64,000 bases of DNA from NCBI RefSeq assembly GCF_024362405.1, contig NZ_CP101454.1:1426001-1490000 (forward strand), in the 5' to 3' direction. The stretch comes from Halorarius litoreus (GTDB taxonomy: Archaea; Halobacteriota; Halobacteria; Halobacteriales; Haloarculaceae). Of this stretch, positions 19,380-27,927 are shown piece by piece; positions within the stretch are counted from its first letter, which is position 1, and each line of letters opens with the position of its first letter. The notes below the pieces were generated by a model that was not told where the DNA came from, did no database searches, and worked only from the letters and a program-made list of their open reading frames with translations. Made by a program: the position numbers and the translations under genes.

Positions 19380-20732
19380 CTACCGCTCGACCGCCCGGAC
19401 GTTCTTCCCGACGACTTCTGCGAACTCTGCGCGTCGCGGCCGGAGCACGCCCGAGGCGTCGCGCCCGGCGTTCGTGTCGCGGTAGACGACGGTGCCGCGG
19501 ACGGTCGTGAGCTCGGGGAACACCCCCCGTTTCCCCTCGAACGGCGTCCACTCGCACTTCGTGTGGAGGTCGTCGCCGTGGATCTCGCGGCTGGCCTCCG
19601 GGTCGACGAGCACGAGGTCGGCGTCGCGGCCTTCCTCTACCTTCCCTTTCTGTGGGAGCCCGAAGATCTCGGCCGGGTTGGCGGCGGTCACGTCGCGCAC
19701 CCGCTCGTAGCTGATGGTGCCCTGTCGCGCCTCCTCCAGCAGGAGGGGGAGCGCCGTCTCGACGCCCGGTACGCCTGACGGTGCCTCCCAGATGCTCGCG
19801 GCCTTCTCGGCGCGAGTGTGGGGTGCGTGGTCGGTGGCGACGATGTCGACCGTCCCGTCCGCGAGTCGCTCGAAGACGGCCTCCCGGCGTGCTTCGCTCC
19901 GCAGGGGCGGGTTCATCCGGCCGTACGTCCCCAGTTCGTCGAGGTCCTCACGCGAGCAGAACAGGTGGTGGGGGGTGACCTCGCAGGTGAGCCCGGCGTC
20001 GTGGGCGATGTCGACGCCCTCCGGCGTGGAGGTGTGGGCGATGTGGACCTGGGCCTCTGTTTCGGCAGCCACGTCGCAGGCGAGTTCGACGGCCTCGGCC
20101 TCGGCCTCGGGCGTGCGGAAGGCGCTCCAGGCGTCGGCGTCATCGCGCTCGTTCGCGCCGCCGGGACGCACGCTCTCGTCGAACAGCGTCGCGTCCTCGG
20201 CGTGGACGGTCACGGGGACGTCGTTCTCCGCCGCGAGGGAGACGGCCTCCTCGAACAGCTCACGGCCGATGCCCATGTCGCCGGTCGAGTCCGCGAGGAA
20301 GACCTCGCCGAGGGCGAACAGCGGGCGGTCGAACAGCGAGTCGGGGTCCCACGCCTCGGTGACGCCGCCGTTGAGGCCGAAGTCGACGGTCGACGGTCTC
20401 GCGAGCTGGGCTTTCTCGTCGAACGCTTCGCCCGTCGTCGTGGGTGGCGAGGTGTTCGGCTGGTCGACGACGGTCGTGACGCCGCCCGCCGCGGCGGATT
20501 TCGAGCCCGTCGCCCACGTCTCCTTGTGCGAGTAGCCCGGTTCGCGGAAGTGGACGTGGGCGTCGATCATCCCGGGGAGGAGGAGCTTGCCGGTGGCGTC
20601 GATGGCCTCGGTGTCGTCGGCAGCGAGGGCTTCGCCCTCGTCGAGGTCCTCGCCGACCTCGGCGATGGTCTCGCCCTCGACACGGACGTCTACGACCTGC
20701 CCGTCGGCGAGTTCGGCGTTGCGAAAGAGCAT
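19380..20732 (-). CDS. pyrC: dihydroorotase
   Basis: A 450-residue class I dihydroorotase, cyclising carbamoyl aspartate to dihydroorotate in pyrimidine synthesis. It shows the metal motif DAHVHFREPG (H59, H61), the substrate segment TTVVDQPNTSPPTT, HAEDATL, HIAHTSTPEG, and the final catalytic aspartate in VATDHAPHTRAEK. Length and motifs are intact. The start was set at MLFRNAELAD, discarding a low-quality upstream extension. Other amidohydrolases such as allantoinase are close relatives, but REPG and QPNT favour dihydroorotase. No other pyr gene is adjacent. Confidence 0.93.
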   Translation of the reverse strand: MLFRNAELADGQVVDVRVEGETIAEVGEDLDEGEALAADDTEAIDATGKLLLPGMIDAHVHFREPGYSHKETWATGSKSAAAGGVTTVVDQPNTSPPTTTGEAFDEKAQLARPSTVDFGLNGGVTEAWDPDSLFDRPLFALGEVFLADSTGDMGIGRELFEEAVSLAAENDVPVTVHAEDATLFDESVRPGGANERDDADAWSAFRTPEAEAEAVELACDVAAETEAQVHIAHTSTPEGVDIAHDAGLTCEVTPHHLFCSREDLDELGTYGRMNPPLRSEARREAVFERLADGTVDIVATDHAPHTRAEKAASIWEAPSGVPGVETALPLLLEEARQGTISYERVRDVTAANPAEIFGLPQKGKVEEGRDADLVLVDPEASREIHGDDLHTKCEWTPFEGKRGVFPELTTVRGTVVYRDTNAGRDASGVLRPRRAEFAEVVGKNVRAVER

Positions 20733-20781
20733 TGCCGGGGCTGGGAGGGGGGTTGGCTTATGCCTCCCGAAAGTAACCGCG

Positions 20782-21417
20782 TCAGTCCGCGGTGGGTGCC
20801 CGCCAGACGGCGACGACACCGAGCAGCGCGAGCACGGCGGTGGTCGCGGCGGCCGACGGGAGCCCCGAGGCAAACGGGTCGACCACGGTCCAGACCAGGC
20901 CGAGCGCCGTGGCGTGGTAGGCCGCGGTCGCGAGCCGTCGCCACCGTCCCGGACGCGCGAACGTGACGGCGAGCGCCGTTCCGATGACGGTGAGTAGCGC
21001 GGTGGTCACGACCGCGGCCGGAACGCCAGCGCGGTGGCCGACCAGCACGCCGACGAGGACGGCGAGCACGAGGGTCGAACAGACGTGCGCGGCCCGCCGA
21101 AGGAACGCGAGGTAGCCGCCGTCCTCGCCGGTCCCCAGTTTCGCGTTCGACAGCCGCGGCCAGTCGGGACCGAACAGCCCGCGTCGACCGACGGCGATGC
21201 TGACCGGCAGTGCGGCGCAGGCGGTCAACACCGCGGGCCCGAGCAGTGTCGGGTCGAGCGAGGAGAGGAACAGCAGCCACAGCGCCGGCAGCCCGAGGAC
21301 GAGCAACTGCCCCGCGCCGTAGTAGCCGATGGCGGTCAGGAGGTCCGGGTCGTCGTCCCGGTCGGTGGCGGGCGGCGACGTACCCTGGCTCTCGGGTCGG
21401 TAGCGCGAGCCGGCCAT
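20782..21417 (-). CDS. membrane protein, unknown function
   Basis: A 211-residue protein with about six hydrophobic segments (first near 30-50) separated by short charged loops, and a hydrophilic N terminus of about 25 residues. No transporter or enzyme motif is recognisable. It lies between the lipoate-ligase-like gene and dihydroorotase, all leftward, with gaps of 50-70 bases, so co-transcription is possible but there is no functional link. Confidence 0.75.
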   Translation of the reverse strand: MAGSRYRPESQGTSPPATDRDDDPDLLTAIGYYGAGQLLVLGLPALWLLFLSSLDPTLLGPAVLTACAALPVSIAVGRRGLFGPDWPRLSNAKLGTGEDGGYLAFLRRAAHVCSTLVLAVLVGVLVGHRAGVPAAVVTTALLTVIGTALAVTFARPGRWRRLATAAYHATALGLVWTVVDPFASGLPSAAATTAVLALLGVVAVWRAPTAD

Positions 21418-21488
21418 CCTCGAACCGTTCGATGTGTTGCCACTTCACTCCAGTGGCCTCGGCGCTCTCGGTGTCGTCTACGGGCTGG

Positions 21489-22166
21489 TCAGCCGAGCCG
21501 TTCGACCGTCGCCTCGCGCTCCCCCACGAGCGCGTTCTCGACGGCGCTCGCCACCCTCTCGGGGTCGCCGTCACCGCCAGCGCGCTCGACGCTCCCCACG
21601 GAGTCCGGGGCGAACGGCACGCCGAGCGCGTGGTAAACGGGGTCGAGAACCGCCGCGATTTCGGCGTGGTCGCGGACGACGAGGATGCCAGCGGTCGCGG
21701 CCGCCCCCGTCGAGACGCGCTGGGCGATGCCGACGAGTTTCCCCGAGGAGGAGAGCGAGTGGTCGCCGGGGCAGAACGACTCGGGCGGCTCGCCCCGCTC
21801 GGCCGTGACCCCCAGCGTTTCGAGTGCAACTCGGAGGTCACGGACGGCCGCGTCGTAGCGGGCGTCGAGCCCCCGTCTGATGTCGTCGACGGGCTCGATG
21901 CGGGCGAACGCGAGCGTCGAGCCGGTGTGGGCGACCGCGCGGCCCCCGACGCTCCGCTCGTACGGGGGGAAGCCGTGTTCCTCGGCGGCGGCTCGCGCCT
22001 CGGAGTAGCCCGCTGCGTGGGTGTCCCGGCGCCCGAAGGCGAGCTGGCGGTGCGGGGTCCACACACGGACCACGGACTCGCCCGTCTCGCGCACGTCCTC
22101 GCGCAGGCGCTCGGTCACCGCCCGGTCGGCCGCGATGGACTCGCCGCGTCCCCGGACGACTCGCAT
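21489..22166 (-). CDS. lipoate-protein ligase A-family protein
   Basis: A 225-residue protein of the biotin/lipoate ligase fold. RSVGGRAVAHTGSTLAFA matches the RR-x-x-GG-x-x-x-H loop, and SSSGKLVGIAQR carries the expected lysine. It could attach lipoate or octanoate to a carrier protein. Residues 150-225 form an acidic region typical of haloarchaeal members. The start is ATG with GAGGT directly before it, giving a GGT-ATG context. The exact reaction (ligase or octanoyltransferase) cannot be fixed. Confidence 0.82.
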   Translation of the reverse strand: MRVVRGRGESIAADRAVTERLREDVRETGESVVRVWTPHRQLAFGRRDTHAAGYSEARAAAEEHGFPPYERSVGGRAVAHTGSTLAFARIEPVDDIRRGLDARYDAAVRDLRVALETLGVTAERGEPPESFCPGDHSLSSSGKLVGIAQRVSTGAAATAGILVVRDHAEIAAVLDPVYHALGVPFAPDSVGSVERAGGDGDPERVASAVENALVGEREATVERLG

Positions 22167-22217
22167 ACCTCGATTTGGGGGCGACGCGGCTAAAGCCCCC
22201 CGCTCCCTTGCGCCGCT

Positions 22218-23057
22218 ATGGTCTCGCTCCCGGGCGACGTGGTCGAGCGGTACGAGCGCTTCTCCCTCTACAACTCCCCGTACCCGGCACACGACCACGG
22301 CTGTGCGGTCGACCTCTACCCCGGTGAGAACGGTGGCCCGGCGCCGTCGCCGGTCGCCGGCGAGGTGCTCGACACCCGGACGGTACAGTGTCCCCCGCAG
22401 TCGTACGCCGTCGACCACGACCACCTCATCCTCGTCGACTGTGGCGACGTCGTCGCGCGGGTCCTCCACGTCGACCCCGGCGTCGACCCGGGCGACCAGG
22501 TCACGGTCGGCGACTCGCTCGGCACGCTCGTCCGCTCGGGGTTCTTCGGCCGGTGGGTCGACGACCACATCCACCTCGGCTTCCGCGACCCCGAGCAGAA
22601 CCCGTATCGGGCGTCGGGGTCGCTCCCGCTCGACCTCGGCGTCTCGGTGGCGGCGGTCGACTGGGATGGCCACGGCGAAGTCGTCGAAACCGGCCCCACC
22701 CACGCGCTACTCGACACACCGACCTTCGACGGCACGGGGTTCGCTGCGGTCGCGTCGGACGAGGGGCTCCCGCTCGACGGGGGACTCGCTCACTACACGG
22801 GTGGTGGCGTCCTGTCCCCCTGTGACGGCCCGGTGTCGTTACTCGACTGTGAAGTCGGGGTCGCCACGGGACGTGACGTGACGTGGCACGACGTGGCCGT
22901 CCGAGCGAACGGCGAGCGGGCGACCGGGCTCTCGCTGTTCGCCTCGCAGGTGCCGTTCGGCGCGAAACTCGTGTTCCACGAGGGCCACGAGTTCGCCGTC
23001 GGCGACGCGGTTCGGGTCCGGATCGCCCCGACCGCGGACCCGATTCGGCTGGGCTAG
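22218..23057 (+). CDS. LytM/M23-fold protein of unknown substrate
   Basis: A 279-residue soluble protein with the pattern of the M23/LytM metallopeptidase fold: a first zinc motif HDHGCAVDLYP (H27 and D32 as ligands), ARVLHVDPGVDPGDQVTVGDSLGTLVRSG as the glycine-turned sheet, and DDHIHLGFRDP (H117, H119) as the H-x-H motif. The remaining about 150 residues are a second, unassigned beta-rich domain. No signal peptide is seen, so it would act in the cytoplasm. Haloarchaea lack murein, so any peptidase role must have another target. Identification is by motif only. Confidence 0.75.
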   Translation: MVSLPGDVVERYERFSLYNSPYPAHDHGCAVDLYPGENGGPAPSPVAGEVLDTRTVQCPPQSYAVDHDHLILVDCGDVVARVLHVDPGVDPGDQVTVGDSLGTLVRSGFFGRWVDDHIHLGFRDPEQNPYRASGSLPLDLGVSVAAVDWDGHGEVVETGPTHALLDTPTFDGTGFAAVASDEGLPLDGGLAHYTGGGVLSPCDGPVSLLDCEVGVATGRDVTWHDVAVRANGERATGLSLFASQVPFGAKLVFHEGHEFAVGDAVRVRIAPTADPIRLG

Positions 23058-23157
23058 CCGCGTTCCTCGCGCCGCGCCTCGGTAGCGTCGCTCGTGGGTC
23101 GGGTGGAGTCACAGGAGCGTCTCGGTTCAGGCAGCAGTTGATGGTGCCGCGGTCGTG

Positions 23158-23469
23158 TCACGCCGGCGCAGTCGTCGGTTCCTTCGGCAAGCGGACGTAC
23201 AGCGAGTAGACGAGGGTGGCGAGCCCGAGTGCACTGAGGAGGCTCTGGGCCAGCACGCCGGTCAGGAGGTCCGCGCCGAGCAGCTGGTGGAGCGTGCCAC
23301 CGACGGCGAAGCCGAGCGTCAACAGCCCGAAACCGAGCGTGAACAGGCCGAGCTCTCGCCCGTGGGTGCGTCGGTACGCTCGGTACGCGAGATGCGTCAC
23401 GAGCCCACCGAGCACGAGCACGACCGCGTTGACGAGCACGACGAGCAGTATGAGTAGTCCTCGGTCCAT
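23158..23469 (-). CDS. three-helix haloarchaeal membrane protein
   Basis: A 103-residue protein with three hydrophobic segments (5-27, 42-62, 70-92), RRTHGRE in the first loop and a short polar tail. It resembles small haloarchaeal membrane proteins often found near sensor or regulator genes, but no such gene is adjacent here. Function unknown. Confidence 0.78.
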   Translation of the reverse strand: MDRGLLILLVVLVNAVVLVLGGLVTHLAYRAYRRTHGRELGLFTLGFGLLTLGFAVGGTLHQLLGADLLTGVLAQSLLSALGLATLVYSLYVRLPKEPTTAPA

Positions 23470-23573
23470 GGGTACATCCCCAGCTCTCCAACTGGTCGGT
23501 GGTTATGGTACAGTACAGATGTGCCCCCATCTCCGGGGGCTGGTCGTGTGGGTCGCGTGCCGCGCTCACCCTC

Positions 23574-24152
23574 TCAGCCGAGGATGAGCCGAAGCACGCG
23601 GTTGTTCTTCACGAACTCCATCTTCTCGAGGTAGGCGTCGACGCCGAGGATGCGGCCCGCGCCGGCGGCGCCGAGGCCGAACAGGAGGGCGGCGTACACC
23701 ATGTGGTCGTCAACGACCCAGCCGTGCGCGAGCGGGAGGCCCGCGAACAGTCCGCCCTCGAGCGACGCGGCCCAGAACATCATCATCATGACGGCGCCCC
23801 AGAACGCGTTCCAGCGCACCGCGGCACCGATGATGAGTCCGAGGCCAGTGAGGGTGAGGCCCCACATGACGAGGATGTCGACGGTCGCGCTGCCGGCCAT
23901 CGTGGCGAACGCCCCCGTGAACGGGTTGCCCTCGGGAATCGCGTTCGCGAGGAAGCCCGCGGCCGTCCAGTTGTCGGCGGGGTCGGCGTTCAGGTACGTG
24001 ATGAGCTTGGTGAGCCCGCCCTGCAGGAGGACCCAGCCCATCACCACGCGCATCGAGACCAGCGCGTAGCCGATCCAGTGTTCGCTGTACTCGAAGTGCG
24101 TCTCACGGCCGAATATCTCGGCGTTGAGTTCTCGGGTGGTTCTGGTGGACAT
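23574..24152 (-). CDS. DoxX-family membrane protein
   Basis: A 192-residue protein with four membrane segments and DoxX marks: an N-terminal helix YALVSMRVVMGWVLLQGGLTKL, a large extracellular-side loop, then GLTLTGLGLIIGAAVRWNAFWGAVMMMMFW. DoxX/DoxD proteins are linked to quinone or redox-related membrane functions and detoxification. The start at MSTRTT was preferred to one 15 codons upstream. Its upstream region contains ACATGT-rich dyads (24166-24180) that could be regulatory. Confidence 0.85.
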   Translation of the reverse strand: MSTRTTRELNAEIFGRETHFEYSEHWIGYALVSMRVVMGWVLLQGGLTKLITYLNADPADNWTAAGFLANAIPEGNPFTGAFATMAGSATVDILVMWGLTLTGLGLIIGAAVRWNAFWGAVMMMMFWAASLEGGLFAGLPLAHGWVVDDHMVYAALLFGLGAAGAGRILGVDAYLEKMEFVKNNRVLRLILG

Positions 24153-24241
24153 TTCGATTACCTCTACATGTGGTACATGGGAGTCTACGGACTTCAAGCA
24201 GGATTCCGATTCTCACTGCGTGGGAACGAGTCCTGCCGACT

Positions 24242-24274
24242 GAGACTGGGCCCCCCGCGACGGAGACTGGGCCC
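24242..24274 (+). repeat. 12-base direct repeat, possible operator
   Basis: GAGACTGGGCCC occurs at 24242-24253 and again, identical, at 24263-24274. The 21-base period is two helical turns, so a dimeric regulator could bind both on one DNA face. The copies lie just upstream of a CCTATG TATA-like box (24285-24290) and the microprotein start at 24314, and 90 bases from the DoxX start. Confidence 0.5.
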
Positions 24275-24313
24275 GCCCGAAGGACCTATGCGCGTACGGC
24301 CATATCGCTCGGT

Positions 24314-24400
24314 ATGGACAGACAACAGGTACTCGCACTGCTGATGGTGTTCCTGATGGTGTTCTCGTCGGTGGCGTACGTCGCCGCCTACTTCTTCTAA
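24314..24400 (+). CDS. 28-residue single-helix membrane microprotein
   Basis: MDRQQVLALLMVFLMVFSSVAYVAAYFF: a charged N terminus and one continuous hydrophobic helix, nothing else. The start follows a TATA-like box (24285-24290) by the leaderless distance and has a GGT-ATG context. Its stop codon overlaps the stop of the convergent helicase gene by four bases. I recall closely similar tiny proteins in other haloarchaea, which supports its reality. Function unknown; a membrane-complex subunit or a regulator is possible. Confidence 0.7.
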   Translation: MDRQQVLALLMVFLMVFSSVAYVAAYFF

Positions 24401-26160
24401 TCCGTCCCCCAGACGTCGCCGAGGGGGTGGTCTTCGAGCGACGCCGGCTGGCTTCCCGAGTCGGCGTCGGTGCCCGAGCGCGTCGAGCCACGGCCACTCG
24501 AGTAGGAGCGGTTCGTCGCCCCTGCGACCGCTGCGTTCGGGTCGAACCGTGGGAGGTCGGGCGTCGATATCCGGTCGACCTGCTCGGTGAACCAGTCGGG
24601 GGTGTCGAACGCCGCGCGCTCGAACAGGTCCAGGAGCGACGAGTCGGCGAGGTACGTCGCGCCGTAGTCTTCGGGACCGCGGACGACGCGCCCGGCGGCC
24701 TGAATCACGGTCCGGAGTGCGGTTCGGTAGTACCAGCCCCACTGGCCGTCTTCGAGGCGGCGAGCGACTCGCGAGTCCCGCGTGTTCGGGTACGGTGCCT
24801 TACACAGCACCTGCCAGCGGCAGAGGTCGCCCTTCAAGTCCAGCGCCTCCTCCATCTTCACCGAGATGAAGACGGCGTTCGAGTCCTCGCGCTTCCAGCC
24901 GGTGAGTGCGTCGTCGCGCGTCTCCTTGTCGTGGCTTCGGATGCGGGCGCCGACGCCGAAGTCGCCGAGCAGCGACTCCAGCTTCTCGGCGATGGCGTAG
25001 CTGTGCGCGTGAACCAGCCCCTTCTCGTCGGGGTGGTGTTGCATCAGCCGGACGACCGTGCGGGCGATCTTCGGGAGGGTCTCCTCGCGGTGTTCGTACG
25101 TCATCTTCCCGCAGGTCACGTCGTACAGCGGGCGGTTCTCGACGGGGAACGTGTGCGGCACGTCGACCAGCGCGACGGTGTCGGGATTGAGGCCGGTTCC
25201 GCGACAGAACGCGTCCTTGTTGAGTATCGTGGCGGAGAGCAGGGCGAACTTGTTGCCGCGGTCCCACACCGTGTGGTGGAGGTAGCGGGCGGGGTCCATC
25301 GGTTTCACCGTCACGGCGGTCCCTGCGCCGTCGTGCTGGTCGACGACCCACGTCGTCGGGCTCTCGGGGTCGCGGGCGTCCTCGAGGAACCACTGGAGTT
25401 CCCGCGTGAGTTCGGCGAGGCGGTCGCGCTCGGCGACCTCCGAGCGCGAGAGTTCGACGGTCGACCGCAACTCCTCCTGCCGGCGGCCACAGACGCGCAG
25501 GAGGCGCTCGGCGTAGTCCTCGACCTCTGTGAGACCCGTGATTTCGGGGGGCTCACAGGCGTCCCACACCGGGACCCGGCCGGGTGAGAGGTCGATGGTG
25601 GCGTACATCTCGGCCCACTCGGCCAGCCCGTGCGCCTCGTCGATGACGACGACGTCACGCTTGCCGAACACGTCCGAGCCGGCGGTCTGCATGAAGTACG
25701 CGAGCGTCATCGCGGCGATGTTGCGGTTGGAGGCGATCGCTCTATCGGAGAAGTACGGGCAGCGGTGCTTGACGGGGCAGTCGAAGCCGCGCTCGCGTGC
25801 GCAGGGGGCCTGCGTCACGGGGGTATCGGTCTCGCCGGGGAGGATACAGTCGTAGTTGGATTTGCCCCTGATTATCGAGAGGTCCTCGAGCAGGTCGTCG
25901 CCAGCCACGTCGTCGAGCTGGGACACCTGTGGGGTGGTGTAGTACGCGCCGTAGGACTCGACGTGGTCGGTTTCGCCGGGCGTCTTCGCACAGCCGGCGA
26001 TGGCTCGCGCCAGCAGCGACTTGCCGCTCCCGGTCGGTGCGCGCACCAGCACCACGTCGTTCCCGGCCTCGAACGCCTCGCGGATGCGTTCGAGCGCCGT
26101 CTCCTGCGCACCGCGGAAGGAGGGGGCGGGGAACTGCGATTTGATGCGCGCGGGGTTCAC
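24397..26160 (-). CDS. Fe-S superfamily 2 DNA helicase, XPD/DinG-like
   Basis: A 587-residue helicase. Helicase domain 1 has Walker A APTGSGKS (41-48) and the DEAH box VVIDEAH (174-177). Between them four cysteines, C105, C120, C128 and C134, match the 4Fe-4S cluster of XPD/DinG enzymes that unwind DNA 5' to 3'. Motifs LLSATI and the final QAAGRVVRGPEDYG mark domain 2. The C-terminal about 50 residues are polar and disordered. GTG is taken as start (MNPARIKSQFPAPSFR), since the open frame runs far upstream without similarity and a TATA box lies about 80 bases before it. Likely repair role. Confidence 0.9.
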   Translation of the reverse strand: MNPARIKSQFPAPSFRGAQETALERIREAFEAGNDVVLVRAPTGSGKSLLARAIAGCAKTPGETDHVESYGAYYTTPQVSQLDDVAGDDLLEDLSIIRGKSNYDCILPGETDTPVTQAPCARERGFDCPVKHRCPYFSDRAIASNRNIAAMTLAYFMQTAGSDVFGKRDVVVIDEAHGLAEWAEMYATIDLSPGRVPVWDACEPPEITGLTEVEDYAERLLRVCGRRQEELRSTVELSRSEVAERDRLAELTRELQWFLEDARDPESPTTWVVDQHDGAGTAVTVKPMDPARYLHHTVWDRGNKFALLSATILNKDAFCRGTGLNPDTVALVDVPHTFPVENRPLYDVTCGKMTYEHREETLPKIARTVVRLMQHHPDEKGLVHAHSYAIAEKLESLLGDFGVGARIRSHDKETRDDALTGWKREDSNAVFISVKMEEALDLKGDLCRWQVLCKAPYPNTRDSRVARRLEDGQWGWYYRTALRTVIQAAGRVVRGPEDYGATYLADSSLLDLFERAAFDTPDWFTEQVDRISTPDLPRFDPNAAVAGATNRSYSSGRGSTRSGTDADSGSQPASLEDHPLGDVWGTD

Positions 26161-26238
26161 ATCGGAGGGAACGTCGCGCCGAGGGTAAACGCTCCGGTCA
26201 CTGCCAGCGACTTTCGAGTCGTGAAACACTACTAACAG

Positions 26239-26247
26239 TTTATAGTT
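26239..26247 (-). promoter_or_regulatory. TATA-like box for helicase gene
   Basis: On the minus strand AACTATAAA (plus-strand TTTATAGTT) predicts transcription starting near 26212, giving a leader of about 50 bases to the GTG at 26160. This helps decide the GTG start over the longer frame. Confidence 0.5.
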
Positions 26248-26342
26248 GGCCGGTTGGAGGACGACGCAACACGGTCCGAGTGACGGACTCGGGCCAGCCA
26301 GGTCGTCGGGGGTGTGACAGCACGCGGCGACGGGGGACATCA

Positions 26343-27305
26343 ATGACAGCCACGCCATACTCAAACGCGATTATTCCCGCACTCGCAGTCGTCCTGTTGC
26401 TCGGATTCGGCATCGTCGGCAACCCCGCATTCGGGGTGAGCGCTGACACCAGGCCGACCGAGCCCCCCGGCGCCGGCGAGGCCACACCGACTCCCGACTC
26501 GTCAGCCGATGCAGCCGCCCGGGAGGGCACCGAGAGTCGAGCCGACGGCGTCGACGGTTCGGTGGCGGCGGACTCGTCGGACGACGACCGGACACCCGAA
26601 GACGCCGGGCAGGAACTCGTCGACGTGTTCGACGAGGACGACACCGACGGCTCGCAGGTCGGGACCGAAGACCCGGACATGTCGCTGCTCTCGCCCAACA
26701 GCTCGATGGCGATGGTGCTCCGCGGCCCGTTCTACCTCCTCAACAACTCCGAGAGCTCGCTCTACCGGACGCTCCAGGCGACCGACGACACGGTGACGGG
26801 CGTCGGTGAGACGGCCACCGACACCGTCGGCGACAGCGTCGACGCCGTCGGCGACGGCGAGGTCCCGACCGACGAGGTCACCGACGGCGCTGGCGAGGCC
26901 GTCGACGAGACCACGGACGGGGTCGACGAGACGAGCGATATCGTCGACGACACCGTCGACAACACCACCGAGGGCGTGGACCAGACGACCGACGACACCG
27001 GAGCGGTCGTCGACGACACGGTGGACGACGGCACGGATGCTGTGGACGACACGACCGACGACTCGACGGATTCGACGACGGATACCGTGGACGACACGAC
27101 GGATACCGTGGACGACACGACGGATTCGACGACGGACACGGTGACGAATACGACGGACTCGACCACCGACACGGTTGACGATACGACCGACACGGTAACC
27201 GACACGACGGATTCGACGACGGATACCGTGGACGACACCACCGACACGGTGACAGGCGACGACGCCACGGCGACGCCCACGTCGGACGACGACGGCCTGC
27301 TGTAG
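26343..27305 (+). CDS. secreted Asp/Thr-repeat surface protein
   Basis: A 320-residue protein. A hydrophobic signal or anchor segment (8-32) is followed by an acidic, Pro/Thr-containing stretch, a short more ordered patch (SLLSPNSSMAMVLRGPFYLLNNSESSLYRTLQ, about 115-150), and then about 170 residues of repeats built on TVDDTTD and DSTTD. The repeat region is almost only D, T, V and S with N-T-T sequons. It probably forms a flexible, possibly glycosylated stalk or antifolding spacer outside the cell. No C-terminal anchor is visible. It is divergent from the helicase gene; function unknown. Confidence 0.8.
   Translation: MTATPYSNAIIPALAVVLLLGFGIVGNPAFGVSADTRPTEPPGAGEATPTPDSSADAAAREGTESRADGVDGSVAADSSDDDRTPEDAGQELVDVFDEDDTDGSQVGTEDPDMSLLSPNSSMAMVLRGPFYLLNNSESSLYRTLQATDDTVTGVGETATDTVGDSVDAVGDGEVPTDEVTDGAGEAVDETTDGVDETSDIVDDTVDNTTEGVDQTTDDTGAVVDDTVDDGTDAVDDTTDDSTDSTTDTVDDTTDTVDDTTDSTTDTVTNTTDSTTDTVDDTTDTVTDTTDSTTDTVDDTTDTVTGDDATATPTSDDDGLL
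27055..27255 (+). repeat. degenerate coding tandem repeat
   Basis: Imperfect 18- to 33-base units such as GACGGATACCGTGGACGACA occur several times, encoding the Thr-Asp-Thr-Val-Asp-Asp repeats of the surface protein. They keep the reading frame, so unit number can vary by slippage without breaking the gene. Confidence 0.75.
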
Positions 27306-27515
27306 CTACTCGGCCGTCTCCAGCGCCGCGACGTCCTCGCCGGTCGCCTCTTCGGGGAGTTTCTCGATACAGTCGTAGCAGAGCAGGAACTCGGAGCCGT
27401 CGGCGAGCTCGAGCGCGAGGCCGTCGGTCTGGTCGCCGCCGAACGTCCAGAGGTTCGCGATGCCCCCTGCGATGGTCACGCGCCGGCCACAGCCGTCACA
27501 CGGCTCCGTTGCCAT
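27306..27515 (-). CDS. small zinc-ribbon protein
   Basis: A 69-residue protein with two cysteine pairs, CDGCGRR near the N terminus and CYDCIEK at about 46-49, forming a probable zinc ribbon around a beta hairpin. The C terminus is acidic. The stop codon directly abuts the stop of the convergent surface-protein gene. Haloarchaeal proteins of this size and pattern are common but uncharacterised. Confidence 0.8.
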   Translation of the reverse strand: MATEPCDGCGRRVTIAGGIANLWTFGGDQTDGLALELADGSEFLLCYDCIEKLPEEATGEDVAALETAE

Positions 27516-27555
27516 GGTCGTGGTACGGACGCGTGCGGCAAGACGCTACCGACCG

Positions 27556-27795
27556 TCAGGTCGGGTCGTGCGGGGGGTTGCGGAACAGCACGTCCGCGAG
27601 TACGAACGCGGCGACGAGCCCCGCAGCGAGCATCGTGTCGTGCAGCTCCAGCGGCGAGACGAGCCCTGCGACGCTCCCGGCGAGCAGCGTCAGCGGGATG
27701 ACCGCCAGCACGAGGTCGTAGCGCGAGGGCGGCCCGTCGGCCCACGGGGTCGGTCGGTCGACGGTTCCGTCGCTGGTGGGTTTCGGCGCTGTCAC
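27556..27795 (-). CDS. small two-helix membrane protein
   Basis: A 79-residue protein with a polar N terminus, two hydrophobic segments (29-47 and 53-71) and the tail FRNPPHDPT. It starts with GTG. It lies 40 bases upstream of the zinc-ribbon gene in the same direction, so the two may be co-transcribed. Function unknown. Confidence 0.7.
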   Translation of the reverse strand: MTAPKPTSDGTVDRPTPWADGPPSRYDLVLAVIPLTLLAGSVAGLVSPLELHDTMLAAGLVAAFVLADVLFRNPPHDPT

Positions 27796-27927
27796 GACAG
27801 GACACCTCCATCACAACGTACCGACGACGACCACAAAAATGTAACTCCGGGAATCGGTGTGCCGTCGACCGAACCACGGCATAACGTACGGCGGGTCGCT
27901 TATGCCCCGTGCTACCGAACGACACGT

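Noticed and set aside
27055..27255. Tandem repeats as a CRISPR array
   Set aside because: Units are short, lack unique spacers and are in frame inside a coding region.
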